From Breviolum minutum Mf 1.05b.01 (Eukaryota > Sar > Dinophyceae > Suessiales > Symbiodiniaceae): a stretch of 64,000 bases of DNA. This document shows, in pieces, positions 1-10,130 of the stretch. The DNA lies in assembly GCA_000507305.1 (NCBI GenBank), contig DF239257.1, positions 62,001 to 126,000 on the forward strand. The letters are read 5' to 3'. The position numbers and the translations under genes were made by a program. The first letter of the stretch is position 1. The number at the start of each line of letters is the position of its first letter. The notes beneath the pieces were generated by a model, which was given only the letters and a program-made list of their open reading frames with translations, was not told where the DNA came from and ran no database searches.

Positions 1-107
1 CCGGTTTTTCCAATTTCTTTAAAATGCCAAGCGCATTCCGATTCCGTCCTAAGCGTGCCGCAGCAGTGATGCAGCTATTGAAGAGATTCGCCTCCAATGG
101 AACCTGA
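1..107 (+). CDS. exon-like 3' end of a gene, partial at window edge
   Basis: A frame is open from the window edge to a TGA at 105-107. The last residues read MQLLKRFASNGT after a basic RFRPKRAAAV stretch. There is no recognisable domain. It could be the last coding exon of a plus-strand gene whose body lies outside the window. Only about 34 codons are visible, so this is weak. Confidence 0.3.
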   Translation, partial: GFSNFFKMPSAFRFRPKRAAAVMQLLKRFASNGT

Positions 108-381
108 CGGTCCGGAAGCTTTCCACCCGTCCCAGGAAACAGCAGGCCTTATCTAAGGGGTGAAATGAAGCACCTAAAAAAACCCCTTAAGGATTCCCTT
201 AACATTGGGGTAGGGTACATTTAAATTCCCATGGTACTGTAGGGATCATGGTGGTGCACAACCAAATAAGACCTTATTAAGGGATTATCCACCACCATCC
301 TCTCGACAAGGCCTTAGTAAGCCCGGGGGGGTGGCAGTTCATGCAAGGTTGGGTGCTTTTTTTTTGAAGGGAGGTGCTTGG

Positions 382-541
382 AGGATCATCCCAGGACTTG
401 TAAGTAGTTAGGATCACCCTCATTTGTAAGCCGTGAAAAGGCTATTTGGAAGGGGGTCCCACTTTAGCCCTTTTTTGGGGGACGAAAACTAACCATGCTT
501 ATGAACCACTTACTAACCGGGATGATCCGCCAAGTCGGGTC
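382..541. repeat. inverted-repeat element, family G
   Basis: The ends are near-complementary (ggatcatcccagg on the left, gggatgatcc on the right), with the inner motifs 'tagttaggatcacc' and 'ccacttactaacc'. Related copies are at 4201, 23640, 42936, 59483 and 61800. It ends in 'cgccaag', which could act as the AG acceptor of the exon-like segment that follows. Confidence 0.6.
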
Positions 542-549
542 TCCAACTT

Positions 550-646
550 TCCAAAAACACCCGGCAACCGAAAACGAAAGGGCTTCGTTTTGGCCTAAGA
601 TTTCGGAGGTTTCATTGATCTTGGCAGGCAAGATGTGTTTACGGGG
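550..646 (+). CDS. exon-like segment, unknown protein
   Basis: The frame reads FQKHPATENERASFWPKISE and onward to LAGKMCLRG, ending at a possible donor CGGGG|GTAACC at 647. It starts immediately after a family G element, consistent with an element-derived intron. No family is recognised. Neither terminus is proven. Confidence 0.35.
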
Positions 647-1203
647 GTAACCAGTATATATTTACCGACATTTGACCTTTACAGATCCCAACATAAAAAC
701 CCTTCACTTTCCACTGGCTACGTGGCTACCAGCATTAGCTCCAAAAAAATATATGAGTTCCTTGGAGGGTACCTGGGTATCTTACTCAGCCATTTTGGGA
801 GCATGAAATAAAGCCGTTTTCACGTCAAAAAGTTGAGTCAGGATGAGCCATAGCACCCCACGAGTTGAAAAAACAAAACCAGCCACGGAGACGGCTTCCA
901 TTGACTCATCCTGGTTGTTTAATAGGGATGCTGGAATTTCATGGGTTTATGAAATAATCCTCATATAAGTGGGTAGGACATGTCATCCCCGTATTTGATA
1001 AAACACAACCAGTAACATATACCCTTAAATGGTGGTAGTTATATAATGTTATATATATATATATATTTCCCAAACATACCCAATATACCCAGTTATATAT
1101 CATGACTTTAGTTAAGTCTTTACCCGTTTAGTTTTATACATATATATTAATATATAAACTCACTGAACCCTAAAGAACCCTAAGGGGAGCCTTTTTCCTC
1201 ACT
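647..1203. other. no gene seen; AT-rich and repeat debris
   Basis: It holds a fragment related to the element into which the LINE inserted ('aacccttcactttccactg', about 697-715), a 'cttactcagccattttgg' arm of family N, an inverted pair 'gagtcaggatgag'/'ctcatcctgg' (835-915), and (AT)n tracts near 1050 and 1140. Confidence 0.5.
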
Positions 1204-1225
1204 GAAAAACCTCACACCGTTCCAC

Positions 1226-1283
1226 CTGAGCATCAATGGCACGTTGCATCCAACGTTCCACCAGATTCATTGAGGTCATATGC
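1226..1283 (-). CDS. exon-like segment, unknown protein
   Basis: Minus strand, acceptor CGCAAG|G at 1284 and donor CTCAG|GTGGA at 1225. It reads HMTSMNLVERWMQRAIDAQ, and the frame stays open to VERCEVFQ if the donor is not used. Mostly purine-first codons. Function unknown. Confidence 0.4.
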
Positions 1284-1787
1284 CTTGCGTTTTGGTGAGG
1301 GAGTGGAACTCCCCCGCGCAAAAAAAAAAACGGGAAGGGAATTTCTCCAACCAAGATGGTTGGTGAAAAGAATCCGGGAACATCCCAACAACATTGCCAT
1401 CATTCAGGTGGAAAGGAATTATATGGAATTATAGTAATCAAGTTGGGAACTTAACATATCCTGCCTTTTTGGAAAATGAATCTTGAAACGTGTTTTGGGA
1501 TTTTGGATGTGTTAGTTTTGAGGAGGGTAGAGTTTCACCTACAATGAATGGTTGACTTTGTGGTAAATTAGTAGGTGAATGTACCCGATGTCAACAGCAT
1601 ATGATAGCATTTCAAGGTGATCCCCCAGCGAGCTATACTGACCTGGCAGTTTTGGAAGCACTTCCCTTTCCAATGTATTTCCAATGTTACCTGGGAGGGA
1701 AATGCATGATATCTGACCCATCCCATGCTGTCATGTTGCAGTATCCTACAATAACTTCTATCAAAGTCAGGAAAGAAATCATGAAGG

Positions 1788-1906
1788 TCATACTGTTGGA
1801 TGGTTCAGAAATCCCAAACAACCACCTGGCATGTGTAAAACCTTGAAAATCATGGGACATGTACCATATTAACTGGTTAACCGGATTTCTCAACCATCAA
1901 CAGTAG
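1788..1906. repeat. inverted-repeat element, family C
   Basis: The left end 'catactgttggatggttcag' and right end 'ctcaaccatcaacagtag' are reverse complements with few mismatches. The segment just upstream (1741-1785) could be a 15-codon plus-strand exon (GCAG| before it, ATGAAG|GT after), but it is too short to call. Confidence 0.65.
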
Positions 1907-2522
1907 TGCAATGCATCCCCCCCCCGCTGCATCCACGCCTCTCACAACGCAGAAGCATCGCGAGGCCAAAGATCCAATGGCGAGAACCTGAAATTTGATC
2001 ATCCCTTTGTTTCACATGGGACGAGTGGCTTCCAAACGTCTCTGAACGTTTTTTTTTTGGGGGCAAGACGTGGGTGGCAGCATGCTTGTTAGAGATGAAC
2101 TGTGAATTTTTAATTTTTGGGGTTTTGGTTGGTTAAGGATTTTGGTTTTGGTTGGTTAAGGTTGCGGGATCTGTCTTTAATAAACCGCGTCCTATGAACT
2201 GGATTATCCAGCTTGATGGTACACTTTGAGTTTCTATGAATTTCTGATGCTTCGAAATATTTCGAAATGCTGAAAAAATCCTGGTTCCAATGAACACGAT
2301 GTATATAAAACCCTCCATAAAACCTATCTTACTCATATACTGAGTAAGGATGATCCATTTTGCATCCTTTCGCTTGAAGGGGCCCCCGGAGTCCCAAAGT
2401 CTCAAGAATTTCTTCACCAGCTTTTTTGGGGATGAGATCCCCCCCAAAAAACATCCCACCCCCCAAAAAAACCAAGGAATTTGTACCAATTTTTCTAAGG
2501 CAACGTGTTTTGCTGGGTTTTT
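1907..2522. other. no confident gene; low-complexity stretches
   Basis: It contains C and T homopolymer runs, a doubled 'ttttggttggttaagg' repeat (about 2122-2162) and a C-rich/A-rich patch at 2440-2475. A 160-codon frame on the minus strand (2133-2615) crosses these runs and is probably chance. Confidence 0.4.
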
Positions 2523-2690
2523 AGGGGGTTTCTGGCGTTGGCAAAACTCCGTCCTTTCCAAACCTTCGCAAAACTCGTCGTCCAAGTTGCTCACTTCACG
2601 CAGTTTCACAAGCACCTCCTGGGCGACGACTCAGTGGAACTCAGTGAAGCAACCGATTTCGGCGAATTTTCTCCGCTAAATTCTGGTACG
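2523..2690 (+). CDS. exon-like segment, strand uncertain
   Basis: It follows a possible acceptor TTTTTAG|GGGG. The plus frame reads FLALAKLRPFQTFAKLVVQV and later HKHLLGDDSVELSEATDF. The minus frame over the same bases (LVKLREVSNLDDEFCEGLER) is also plausible. No family is recognised on either strand. Confidence 0.25.
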
Positions 2691-2889
2691 GTACCCGATT
2701 TCGGGGTACCAGTAGCAACCATAAACTGCTCTGGGTTCAACTTGCTTTTCTGATTTCAACAAAGGTCAAATAACTTTTTCAAGACATCTTGAAACATCCA
2801 TGACAGTAACTTGCAAAACTCTGCAACCATATTTTCTTTTCCAGAAAGCTATTTGCATTAAGCAGCAACTATTACCACTAAGCAGGTAC

Positions 2890-2998
2890 CCTTTTTTCTA
2901 CACACTTCTTCAACAGGTGAGGTTGGAGGATTTAGCCCATTCTCCTCGATGCGTTCCATGTCCAATTGTCTGAGCAGCACTTGAAGACCACCAGAGAT
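2890..2998 (-). CDS. exon, unknown protein
   Basis: One of the cleaner exons. The minus strand has a pyrimidine-rich acceptor TTTCACTCAG| at 2999 and a donor G|GTACCT at 2889. The 109-nt exon reads ISGGLQVLLRQLDMERIEEN, then GLNPPTSPVEEVCRKK, with no stop and purine-rich first codon positions. It resembles no domain I know. It would belong to a minus-strand gene with other exons on either side; I cannot identify the partners. Confidence 0.5.
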
Positions 2999-3450
2999 CT
3001 GAGTGAAATCAAAGTAAGCGAGAGGGTTGAGAGGATTGAATGGTAGAAAATTGACACAAAATGGTTGCGTCCGAAGTCAGATGAACCCATGGAACATTTG
3101 TAAAAACAAGTCTTTCACAAGGCTTTCAACATAGCGTTTCTTTTTCTATCATCTTTTGTTGGGACACGTTTTTGTCGAATGACAACACACTTTCAACCTG
3201 GCGACATCAAACTGCGAAAACTCGGACAATACTAGTTGACACACCACTAATTGACACACCTGAATCTTTTAGACTTTCAAATATTAACCCTAGGCTTTTT
3301 GCTGTTTGGTCGTAGTTATTGGATGGAGTTCCGGCAAACATTTTGCACTTTTACCACACATTCCAGGAAAATCCAGGTGAATCCCCCTCTCCCCTTCTCT
3401 ATCTCTATATATCGTACATGTATACATTTATATATATATATGTATATATA
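2999..3450. other. no confident gene
   Basis: A weak plus-strand exon candidate lies at 3293-3375 (GFLLFGRSYWMEFRQTF, acceptor CCCTAG|, donor CCAG|GTGAAT). The remainder is AT-rich and ends in a (TATA)n tract at 3408-3450. Confidence 0.3.
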
Positions 3451-3561
3451 TGGGGGTTTCCGAAAATAGTGGTACCCCCAAATCACGAATCTTAATAGGG
3501 TTTTCCATTAGTTTCACCATCCATTTTGGGGGCCCACCCCTATTTTTGGAAACACCCATAT
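3451..3561. repeat. inverted-repeat element, family B
   Basis: The left arm 'gggggtttccgaaaatagtg' is mirrored by the right arm 'cctatttttggaaacaccca', with the conserved centre 'aatagggttttccatta'. It abuts an AT-rich microsatellite. Confidence 0.7.
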
Positions 3562-4200
3562 AAACATTAAAAACATACTAACAACAAATGTACATCTTGC
3601 AAACAAAGAAAAACACATACTACTTGGCTCTAACCCAAAGTGCCAAAATCATTGCAAAAAAAATCTGTGGTCTGTGTTTCTCTTCGTAGTTCTTGCTGGC
3701 AGCAACTTGCCACATATATCACATATCTTCGTTTGCAAGATTTGAAATCAAGTCCTTCTGTTGGAAGGAACCATCTTCAACTATATATGTCATAGGGAGT
3801 ATGGCACGTTGATGGCATGAAGGTTTATTAAAAAACACGACCCAGCGACTTCATTTGAAGCACCTAAATATCCAAACCAAAGCTTTCATTTTTCTATTTG
3901 ATGGCTTCAAACCCTACCCATTGGAAACAAATTTAGCGCATCAAATTGGAGCATTTTCCCAAGGATTTTACATCAGATTACCAAAATAATACCTTTAGAA
4001 AGCCTGCATGTTCATTTTCATCTGCATTTTTTCCAAGTTTCCAAGGTACAACTCTTTCTGTTTCCAATAGTAATTCAATGAATGGTGGGATTGGGGTTCT
4101 CCAAAAACATCCATCGGTCAACCTTTTCCACATCAACCGAGGAGAAAAGCCCCAAAACTGTGAGATGGATTTTTTTAGACAACCTCCCTCCCCTACTTGA
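3562..4200. other. no gene seen
   Basis: AT-rich, with short A and T runs and no consistent open frame with splice signals. A 84-codon plus frame (3946-4200) and an 85-codon minus frame over the same bases lack coding bias. Confidence 0.4.
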
Positions 4201-4362
4201 AGGATCCTCCCATTTAGTAAGTGGTTGATAACCAATAACCGTGGTTAATGAGTCCCCTAACTGGGGTTATTCCCCTTCCAATGGCCTTTCACTCCATGGC
4301 TTCTTATAAATGGTGGGGTCCCATCCTAACCACTTACATCCGTGGACCCGTCCTGGGAGGAT
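4201..4362. repeat. inverted-repeat element, family G
   Basis: The arms are 'ggatcctcccatttagtaag' and 'gtcctgggaggatcc', with inner 'ccttccaatggcctttcac' and 'taaccacttacatcc'. About 160 bp. Confidence 0.6.
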
Positions 4363-4485
4363 CCCCACTCCTCCCAGTGCCAAGATGCAACAGCAATTGG
4401 AGCATCCAACATCTTTAAAACCAATTCTTCCACCTGGATAGTAACTTCCGTCCCACATTTTTTTTTGGGGGGATGTTCAGCTTTT

Positions 4486-4593
4486 CTGGTTGGGTGGTTT
4501 ACAGTTTCAACCCATCTGAAAAATGTTAGTCAAATTGGACATCTTCCCTAATTTTCGGGGTGAAAACAAAACATATTTGAAACCAACACCTAG
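4486..4593. repeat. inverted-repeat element, family A
   Basis: The left arm runs 'ctggttgggtggtttacag' and the right arm 'tttgaaaccaacacctag'. The centre 'attttcggggtgaaaac' is the family hallmark. The left arm carries a short internal insertion. Confidence 0.65.
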
Positions 4594-4716
4594 TTTTGAA
4601 TATGAAGATCAATACTTACAAACACATGACCCAACACGGTAGTGGGGTGGTGGTGTTTTTTCCTTCAAAATCCCAGGAACAAGTCATAAGAAGGTTGTTT
4701 GTTCGGGTTTTTTCAG

Positions 4717-4812
4717 GGATTTGCTAGGACTTCCCTTACCCAGGCCCTACCAAATACTTTTCGTTTAAAATCGAGCAGCTGGAAACCGGGAAGAATCCCA
4801 ACACATTGTTAA
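4717..4812 (+). CDS. exon-like segment ending in a stop
   Basis: A T-rich acceptor GGTTTTTTCAG| precedes 31 codons (GFARTSLTQALPNTFRLKSS, then SWKPGRIPTHC) and a TAA at 4810. It sits between two family A elements (4486 and 4906). Possible terminal exon; function unknown. Confidence 0.33.
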   Translation, partial: GFARTSLTQALPNTFRLKSSSWKPGRIPTHC

Positions 4813-4905
4813 CAGTGAATGGTTTCTTGACCTCCGACCCACGAGGTCCAAGAGGTCTTCGTATTACCAAACCAAGGTGCCTTTTGAAAGTCTATCCAAA
4901 GCTTT

Positions 4906-5004
4906 CTAGTTGGTGGTTTCAACCCAGTTGAAAAATATTAGTCAAAATGGGAATCTTCCCCAAATAGGGGTGAAAATAGAATATATTTGAAACCAACACC
5001 TAGA
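4906..5004. repeat. inverted-repeat element, family A
   Basis: 'ctagttggtggtttcaaccc' on the left, 'atatttgaaaccaacacctag' on the right (last 20 bases quoted in part). 'ttccccaaataggggtgaaa' in the centre is itself palindromic. Confidence 0.7.
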
Positions 5005-5166
5005 TTTCGATGGTAGAAAAGCAACCCCTTTCCATCTTTAAAACACTACAGGAATTCCTACCAGTCCTACGCTCCTCACCATGTTTTTGGCGCATTTCGG
5101 CAGCTGGGAAGTGACCACACATTTTTTTTTATGTCGCTAATAGATTGGATGAAAAGGCAAGACCGG

Positions 5167-5287
5167 GTCCCTCCAGGGAAACGAGAAAACACATATCCCA
5201 CCAAACTCAGGGGAAGTTTGAACGGAAAATCATCGACTCTTCCCGGCGATGGTAGGTAGGGGATATGTTTAGATCGTTCCCAGGAGG
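5167..5287. repeat. inverted-repeat element, family D
   Basis: The arms 'tccctccagggaaacgag' and 'cgttcccaggagg' surround 'acatatcccacc' and 'ggtaggggatatgt'. More diverged than the copy at 29789. Confidence 0.55.
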
Positions 5288-5316
5288 CGGTTCGAACGGT
5301 TCATGGCGACTCACAT

Positions 5317-5415
5317 CTAACGGAGTTCTCCGGCCTCAACAAAACGTGCCTCTTTGATTAGGGCATCCACCACCAACTGGCACGGATCACGGGGACCCCA
5401 CGGTGTGTGATTCAA
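5317..5415 (-). CDS. terminal exon, PPR-like helix pair possible
   Basis: The minus strand has acceptor CACTTAG| at 5416 and 32 codons ending in TAG at 5317-5319. It reads LNHTPWGPRDPCQLVVDALI, then KEARFVEAGELR. The DALIKEARFVEAGEL stretch has the spacing of a pentatricopeptide-type helix (inference; one repeat only). Upstream exons may be at 6.1-6.3 kb and 7.6 kb. A family D element lies just downstream. Confidence 0.45.
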   Translation of the reverse strand: MNHTPWGPRDPCQLVVDALIKEARFVEAGELR

Positions 5416-6104
5416 CTAAGTGATCAAGTGAAGAATTTGGGAAGGACCGTGTTGAGGAAACATGAAACAACCTGGCAATTTTGCTGCTGACCTTTTTGGG
5501 GATGTTGAAAAAGTGACACGTTCAAAGGTTAGTTAAGTGACCTCCAACGTTTGGGGATAAAAAAAGGTCACGGCTTGAATCAGTTGGAAGATATGTTTTT
5601 TTCTTCTTGGCAATGCTACCTCTATAAACTTCTGTCCAAAAATGATGGGTGCGGGAAGATGTTTGTTGTTTCTTCTTCTTCAAAATCCATGAGCCAAAGA
5701 TGTTTTTTTGAAAAAAACAAACCTATCCTTGCCTTTCAGAATGGCGGTCAGTCATTCTAATTCGTGCAATTGACAACGCTTCCAAAGTTGGTTTCTCACA
5801 AAAGTCCCCCGGTAAGTTGGTTCATAAATTCTATAACTTATTTACGGGACTTACAACTTACTTACTATATAGAAGTTATTTCATCCATGTACTAAGTACC
5901 ATGGACATCTATTCTTTGTGGTTGCACCTGGGGTAGAAGCCCGAATGACTCCACGGGAAATCATCAAATAAAAGGGCCATCACCTACTGAGAAATTGTGC
6001 CAAACTTGGCTTGTAATCTCTCGGAAAAAACTCAAGCCCCCCATTCAATGAGTAGTATAAGTTGCAAGGACCAACTGTGATTTACACCCAGCACCTTTTT
6101 CTAG
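5416..6104. other. no gene seen
   Basis: It has scattered A/T runs and two pairs of short inverted motifs around 5820-5890 ('tggttcataa', 'cttacttac'). The 69-codon plus frame at 5551-5760 is Phe/Lys/Ser-rich and looks like homopolymer translation. Confidence 0.4.
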
Positions 6105-6312
6105 GCCCTCCCCCAAAATCATTGGTCAACAAAAACGACCAAAGCGCGAATTTCTCGAGGCGGAGGCGAGGCTTTGCGCCTGGAAACTTTTGGGCGAAAT
6201 CTGTCGACCATTCTTCCTCAAGACCTGTAGCCAGCCGCTGGCCCGAGTAACATCTACCTCCGTACAAGCCTCAGTGGCACGTTCTGCTTGGGATGTCGTG
6301 GGATGGATCTAA
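6105..6312. CDS. coding-like segment open on both strands
   Basis: Plus: acceptor TTTTTCTAG| at 6104, 68 codons reading FLEAEARLCAWKLLGEICRP and on to WDVVGWI, stop at 6310-6312. Minus: acceptor TTTAG| at 6310, reading TSQAERATEACTEVDVTRAS, then GWLQ with a CAG|GTC donor. The first half of the minus frame has the stronger purine-first bias, and minus would fit the exons at 5317 and 7597. I cannot decide the strand. Confidence 0.4.
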
Positions 6313-6504
6313 ATGGTTGGGGCTATGGCTATTTCACCTACTTATAAATGGGAGATATTGGGGTTGTAATCCATTTACTAATCATTTACTAACTTGGTGC
6401 TTTTTTGGGAAGCAGGTGCAGGTTGCTTGAATCTAAAACTCCCCAAATTTTATACACTTTAAGGGTGGAATATCTTCCCTAAGCTCCAAGATCCTCCAAT
6501 GATT

Positions 6505-6640
6505 CTTGTGAAGATTCTTATTTCAGGCTATTTTGGGGGGTGGGGTTTCGTTTACATCAGCTGTATCCATACAGCTTATATAGGATTTCGGATTCCTCCA
6601 TTTGGATGGTACCTGAAATGTTTGGTGATCGTTTCCCTTA
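6505..6640. repeat. inverted-repeat element, family P
   Basis: It contains 'ctgtatccatacagc', a short palindrome, between 'tatttcaggctattttgggg' and 'ggtacctgaaatgtttggtg'. A second copy in opposite orientation lies at about 63259-63360. Confidence 0.5.
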
Positions 6641-6825
6641 CTCATAGGTTTCCCTCGACCGCTTGGTTAAGGTCGTTTTGCATCCACAAATCCACAGAAT
6701 CCATAGTAAAGATGGATGACTTTGCCGAAAACATAATGAGAAACAGACATGTCACTCACAAGATCATTCCAAAATCCCACCAACAACCCTAAAAATATCC
6801 ACCAACGACCGACATTTTTGGGGGC

Positions 6826-6957
6826 TTGCTTCCATTGATGGAAATTTTTGACAGCCAGGACGGTGTCTGGCTGTTTGGTTTCCGCCGAAAAACTGCGATG
6901 ATGCTTTGGGTGGAGGAGCTGGATAGCTCATACCTGACGAACTGGATTTTTCAAGTG
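6826..6957 (+). CDS. exon-like segment
   Basis: The plus frame reads PLMEIFDSQDGVWLFGFRRK, then TAMMLWVEELDSSYLTNWIFQ, before a possible donor TTCAA|GTGTTG. An alternative start is the acceptor TTTTTGACAG| at 6853. The minus frame is Ser/Pro-rich. No family is recognised. Confidence 0.35.
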
Positions 6958-7596
6958 TTGCAGGGGAGTTTCCCCTGCAAAAAGAAACAGAGATTTTTTT
7001 TCCGAAAACCTCGGAGAAAAGGGGAGGGTGTTCAACGGAATGTTCAAACATCCGGCAAGACATCTGTCAAAAAAGTGCTATACATAGACTTCATAGGAGC
7101 CTTTTGAAGAAGTCAGGCAAACTCACCACCCGGAAGGATGTAATTTTAAACAGCAAAAAACACCATGTAAATACCAGTAGTTTGGTGTTTTTTTGGTGGT
7201 TTTCAAGTGATCAGTATTAGTGAAAATGGCCGGCTCATCTTTTCCTCCCAAGTTCACGTGGTTGACAAGAAGCAAAGATTTGAAACCCTCAGTAAGATAA
7301 GCTACGAACAAAAAAACCCTGGAAAGACGAATTTCATCTCATTTAGAAATCCTGCCTGATTCATAACATGCGTGTTTTCTTTGCATGGGCCATGTCAAAG
7401 TCCCTAGCAAACAGGGTAGTCGTTCATCCCTTATATCAATCAACCAACTGTTCGGTTGGCTTTTTGATGGTTTAAAATGAGAGATAAACCAGCTAGGTGA
7501 ATTTAATGAAAACACTTCGCATAACTTCCTGTGAATTAAGTGACCAATTTCTTCAGTATTCCATATACCAAGCAACAAACAGTTTGCGTTTCAGTC
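6958..7596. other. no gene seen
   Basis: Low-complexity T/A runs, plus an arm pair 'ttttcaagtgatcag'/'gcagg' without clear symmetry. Minus frames at 7123-7311 and 7339-7578 have no coding bias. Confidence 0.35.
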
Positions 7597-7666
7597 TTAG
7601 TAGGGACATCTTCCATCTTCCATCCACTTTTCAGCACGTCCACTGGCATCTTCCAAATCGAGTCTT
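7597..7666 (-). CDS. exon-like segment, possible helical repeat
   Basis: The minus strand has acceptor AAACTTCAG| at 7667 and reads RLDLEDASGRAEKWMEDGRC, then PY and TAA. A donor GAT|GTCCCT may replace the stop. The RAEKWMEDG motif resembles the second helix of plant/dinoflagellate PPR repeats, but one motif is not enough to assign. Confidence 0.4.
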
Positions 7667-7780
7667 CTGAAGTTTTGTGACACTAGGGAACATTCGCAAT
7701 TTCAGACATACGGGTTTTACAAAGACTCACCCCAGCAAATGTGACATGTGAATATGTCCCAGATGCTTGCAAAGTATGGA

Positions 7781-7855
7781 ATATTTTCCTACATTTGGCG
7801 GCGTAAACTTCTTTTCCCCTTATGGTAAATGTAGGTAAATATTCCACAGAAGGAG
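7781..7855. repeat. short inverted-repeat element, family F
   Basis: 'tggaatattttcctacattt' is mirrored by 'aatgtaggtaaatattcca' around a 35-bp centre. Confidence 0.65.
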
Positions 7856-8029
7856 CATTTGGATATTCAACAAAAAATTATCACTTTAAACTCGCCCGTA
7901 AGCCCATGAGATGGTGAGCGAAACATTTTTTTTGGAAGACCTTGGAGTGAGGTCCTGGGCACTTTGAGCCACGAAAATCAAACGAATTCAAAAAGGTGGA
8001 TGAACAAAATCAGTCTTATATTATATGAT

Positions 8030-8145
8030 ATGGCTGTTTCCAAAAATACGGGTACCCCCAAAGTGGAGGCTGAAAATTAAGGAAAACCCTTCTTAGAATG
8101 GATGATTTTTTGGGGTTTTCCCCCTATTTTCGGAAACATCCATAT
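8030..8145. repeat. inverted-repeat element, family B
   Basis: Left arm 'tggctgtttccaaaaatacg', right arm 'ctattttcggaaacatcca'. The centre is rearranged relative to other B copies. Confidence 0.6.
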
Positions 8146-8336
8146 TCATTCATTCTCAATTCAATTCTTCTAGTCACTTTACTTTTAAGATATTTTTTGG
8201 GTCATTTTGGGCACATCTCCAAGAGCTCCTCTAAAGTTACTCAAGCTCCAGAAGCGTTTTTTTTGTTGCCAAAAAAAAAGAACAACCTCCAAAGAATCCA
8301 ACAAACCAAGCGCAACCTCCAACCCATGACGCATCC

Positions 8337-8421
8337 ATGGGACTGGTAACTATATATTATACCTACATTTACCATAGATTTATGCCAAATCTAGGTACAC
8401 TAAATTGAACCAGTCCCATGG
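8337..8421. repeat. short inverted-repeat element, family F
   Basis: 'catgggactggtaactat' pairs with 'gaaccagtcccatgg'. The inner 'tacctacatttaccatag' is the family core. Confidence 0.65.
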
Positions 8422-8924
8422 AATGTTTTTTTTTTGGCAATCGAAAACTGACCGAAAAAAAAACATCGCCTGGCCAACGTCATGAAGGCCTTCTCCGCTT
8501 GGTGGAAGTTGGACTTCGAAAGTGAACGCTGCAAGTTTTGAACCTTTTCGGTTCGTGAACGAATGCCAGCTGGTACCCAGGTAGCGGGTCGACCCAGGGG
8601 TCCAACCACGAGGGAATCCATGGGAACCACCGAATGGGGTTTCGTGAACGGAAACCATCATCCCACCTTCCAAAAGTGCCTTATTTATACTAAGGGAGAT
8701 ATTAGTATCTGGAACATTTTTTGGGCTTCGAATGAGATGAACAATTCCCCCCCATAAGTTTCATCCCATGACTTTTGCAGGGTATTTTTTTTGCAAAAAG
8801 GATTTTCGGACACCTCAAGTTGAGCAGTGGTTCGCCACCATGAAATGTCGGAGCTTGGTGAATTTGGGGATCCTTATATCTAATGGCTTATGAAATAATC
8901 CCTTGCATAATTGGCTAGCTAGTT
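8422..8924. other. no confident gene
   Basis: 8466-8544 on the plus strand reads RLANVMKAFSAWWKLDFESE, then RCKF and TGA, which looks coding but lacks an acceptor. 8868-8925 carries a family M arm ('tccttatatctaatggctta'). Confidence 0.3.
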
Positions 8925-9039
8925 GGTGGTTTTTCACCAAACCATCTGAAAAAATATGTGCAAGTCAAATTGGATCATTTCCCCCCAAACATCCGGGGTG
9001 AACATTAAAAAAATCTTTGAGTTGCCACCACCTGGCTAG
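8925..9039. repeat. inverted-repeat element, family A
   Basis: 'ctagctagttggtggttttt' opposite 'gttgccaccacctggctagg'. The arms are longer than in other A copies. Confidence 0.6.
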
Positions 9040-9397
9040 GGTACCATCCCCCTTTTGTAACAGAAACCCACCAGGGGTTTTGATTTTTTGCCCTGTGCGT
9101 TTTTGTTGCCAACGGTGGAGATGGACAACTTTTCCTATAGAAATCGCCCCAGGTGAAGTTGATGAGTTATAAAAATCATCTCCTCAATTTTTTTCCACAG
9201 AATGATACATTTTGGTGCATTTCTGAAGTTGGTTTCACAGTAAAAACTGTGTTAAAACACCCCTGCAAGCTGTTTTACATGGAAGGCCCTCCACCAATTT
9301 TTATCCAAATTTTGTTGTTTCCAAACCCCTTTTCCTAACAAGTATTTTCTATCATTCTCCAGGCCTTCTTTTTTGGAACATGTCTCGATTTTTCAAC

Positions 9398-9515
9398 TGA
9401 AGGGGGAGTGAATCTCATGAGATGTCCAAACCCTTTGCTCCTGATTCTGGTTCTGAATTTGATGACACTCCAATAACTTCAAGAGACTTTCACCCCCACC
9501 CTACAAGTGGGACGT
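9398..9515 (+). CDS. exon-like segment
   Basis: After a possible acceptor CTGAAG| the frame reads ESHEMSKPFAPDSGSEFDDT, then PITSRDFHPHPTSGT and TGA. Acidic/Ser-rich, no domain. The neighbouring frame is also open for 20 codons. Confidence 0.3.
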
Positions 9516-9738
9516 GATGCATCTGGGGGTCCAAGGTTTATCTTGGATTTGATTCCAGAAGCTTGTGCTAACTTGTGCCTCCTCGCAATATTCCAAAACA
9601 TGGAATTCCCAGTTGCAAATATGAAGGTTTAAGGACCGGGATCCCCTGTCACCTAAACATTTCATGTCATCCTGGTGGTGACTAGCAACCTGAGAAGGGG
9701 GACAACCCAATGTATAGATATACCTACCCATAGAATCC

Positions 9739-9816
9739 ATGTATGGTATATTTACCTACATTTACCATATTTCACCATTAAAAACAACCAAATGTAGGTA
9801 AATATACCATTCATGG
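9739..9816. repeat. short inverted-repeat element, family F
   Basis: Nearly perfect arms: 'catgtatggtatatttacct' and 'aggtaaatataccattcatg'. Its centre 'ccattaaaaacaaccaaatg' recurs at 47033. Confidence 0.7.
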
Positions 9817-9893
9817 ATGGTATGGGCTATAGAACGCACTCAAACTTTTCAACCGATCACCACCATCACTTGCTGGATTTTACCATTCCTCAC

Positions 9894-9983
9894 CTGTCCA
9901 TCTTCATCGTCTAAACGCCTGGGCCCGCCCACGCGGGGGGTCATGGCGTTTCCACCACTTTTGCTTCGGTGCTTCGGTATGAA
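9894..9983 (-). CDS. exon-like segment with strong donor
   Basis: On the minus strand a GATGGACAG|GTGAGG donor at 9893 ends a frame reading FIPKHRSKSGGNAMTPRVGG, then PRRLDDEDGQ. The internal ATG could be a start codon, making this a first exon. No domain. Confidence 0.4.
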
Positions 9984-10027
9984 ACATCATCCTTTGAAAG
10001 ATTCGCCCTTCTAAGAAAACAGATACT

Positions 10028-10130
10028 CTAGTTGGTGGTTTCAACCCCTTTGAAACATATGCTCGTCAAAATGGGATCATCTTCCCCAAATAGGGGTGAA
10101 AATAACAAATATTTGAAACCACCAACCAGT
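10028..10130. repeat. inverted-repeat element, family A
   Basis: Left 'ctagttggtggtttcaaccc', right 'atttgaaaccaccaaccag', centre 'ttccccaaataggggtgaaa'. One of the best preserved A copies. Confidence 0.75.

Noticed and set aside
8380..8673. 97- and 76-codon minus frames
   Set aside because: Purine-first bias is below chance, and they run through A runs and a family F element.
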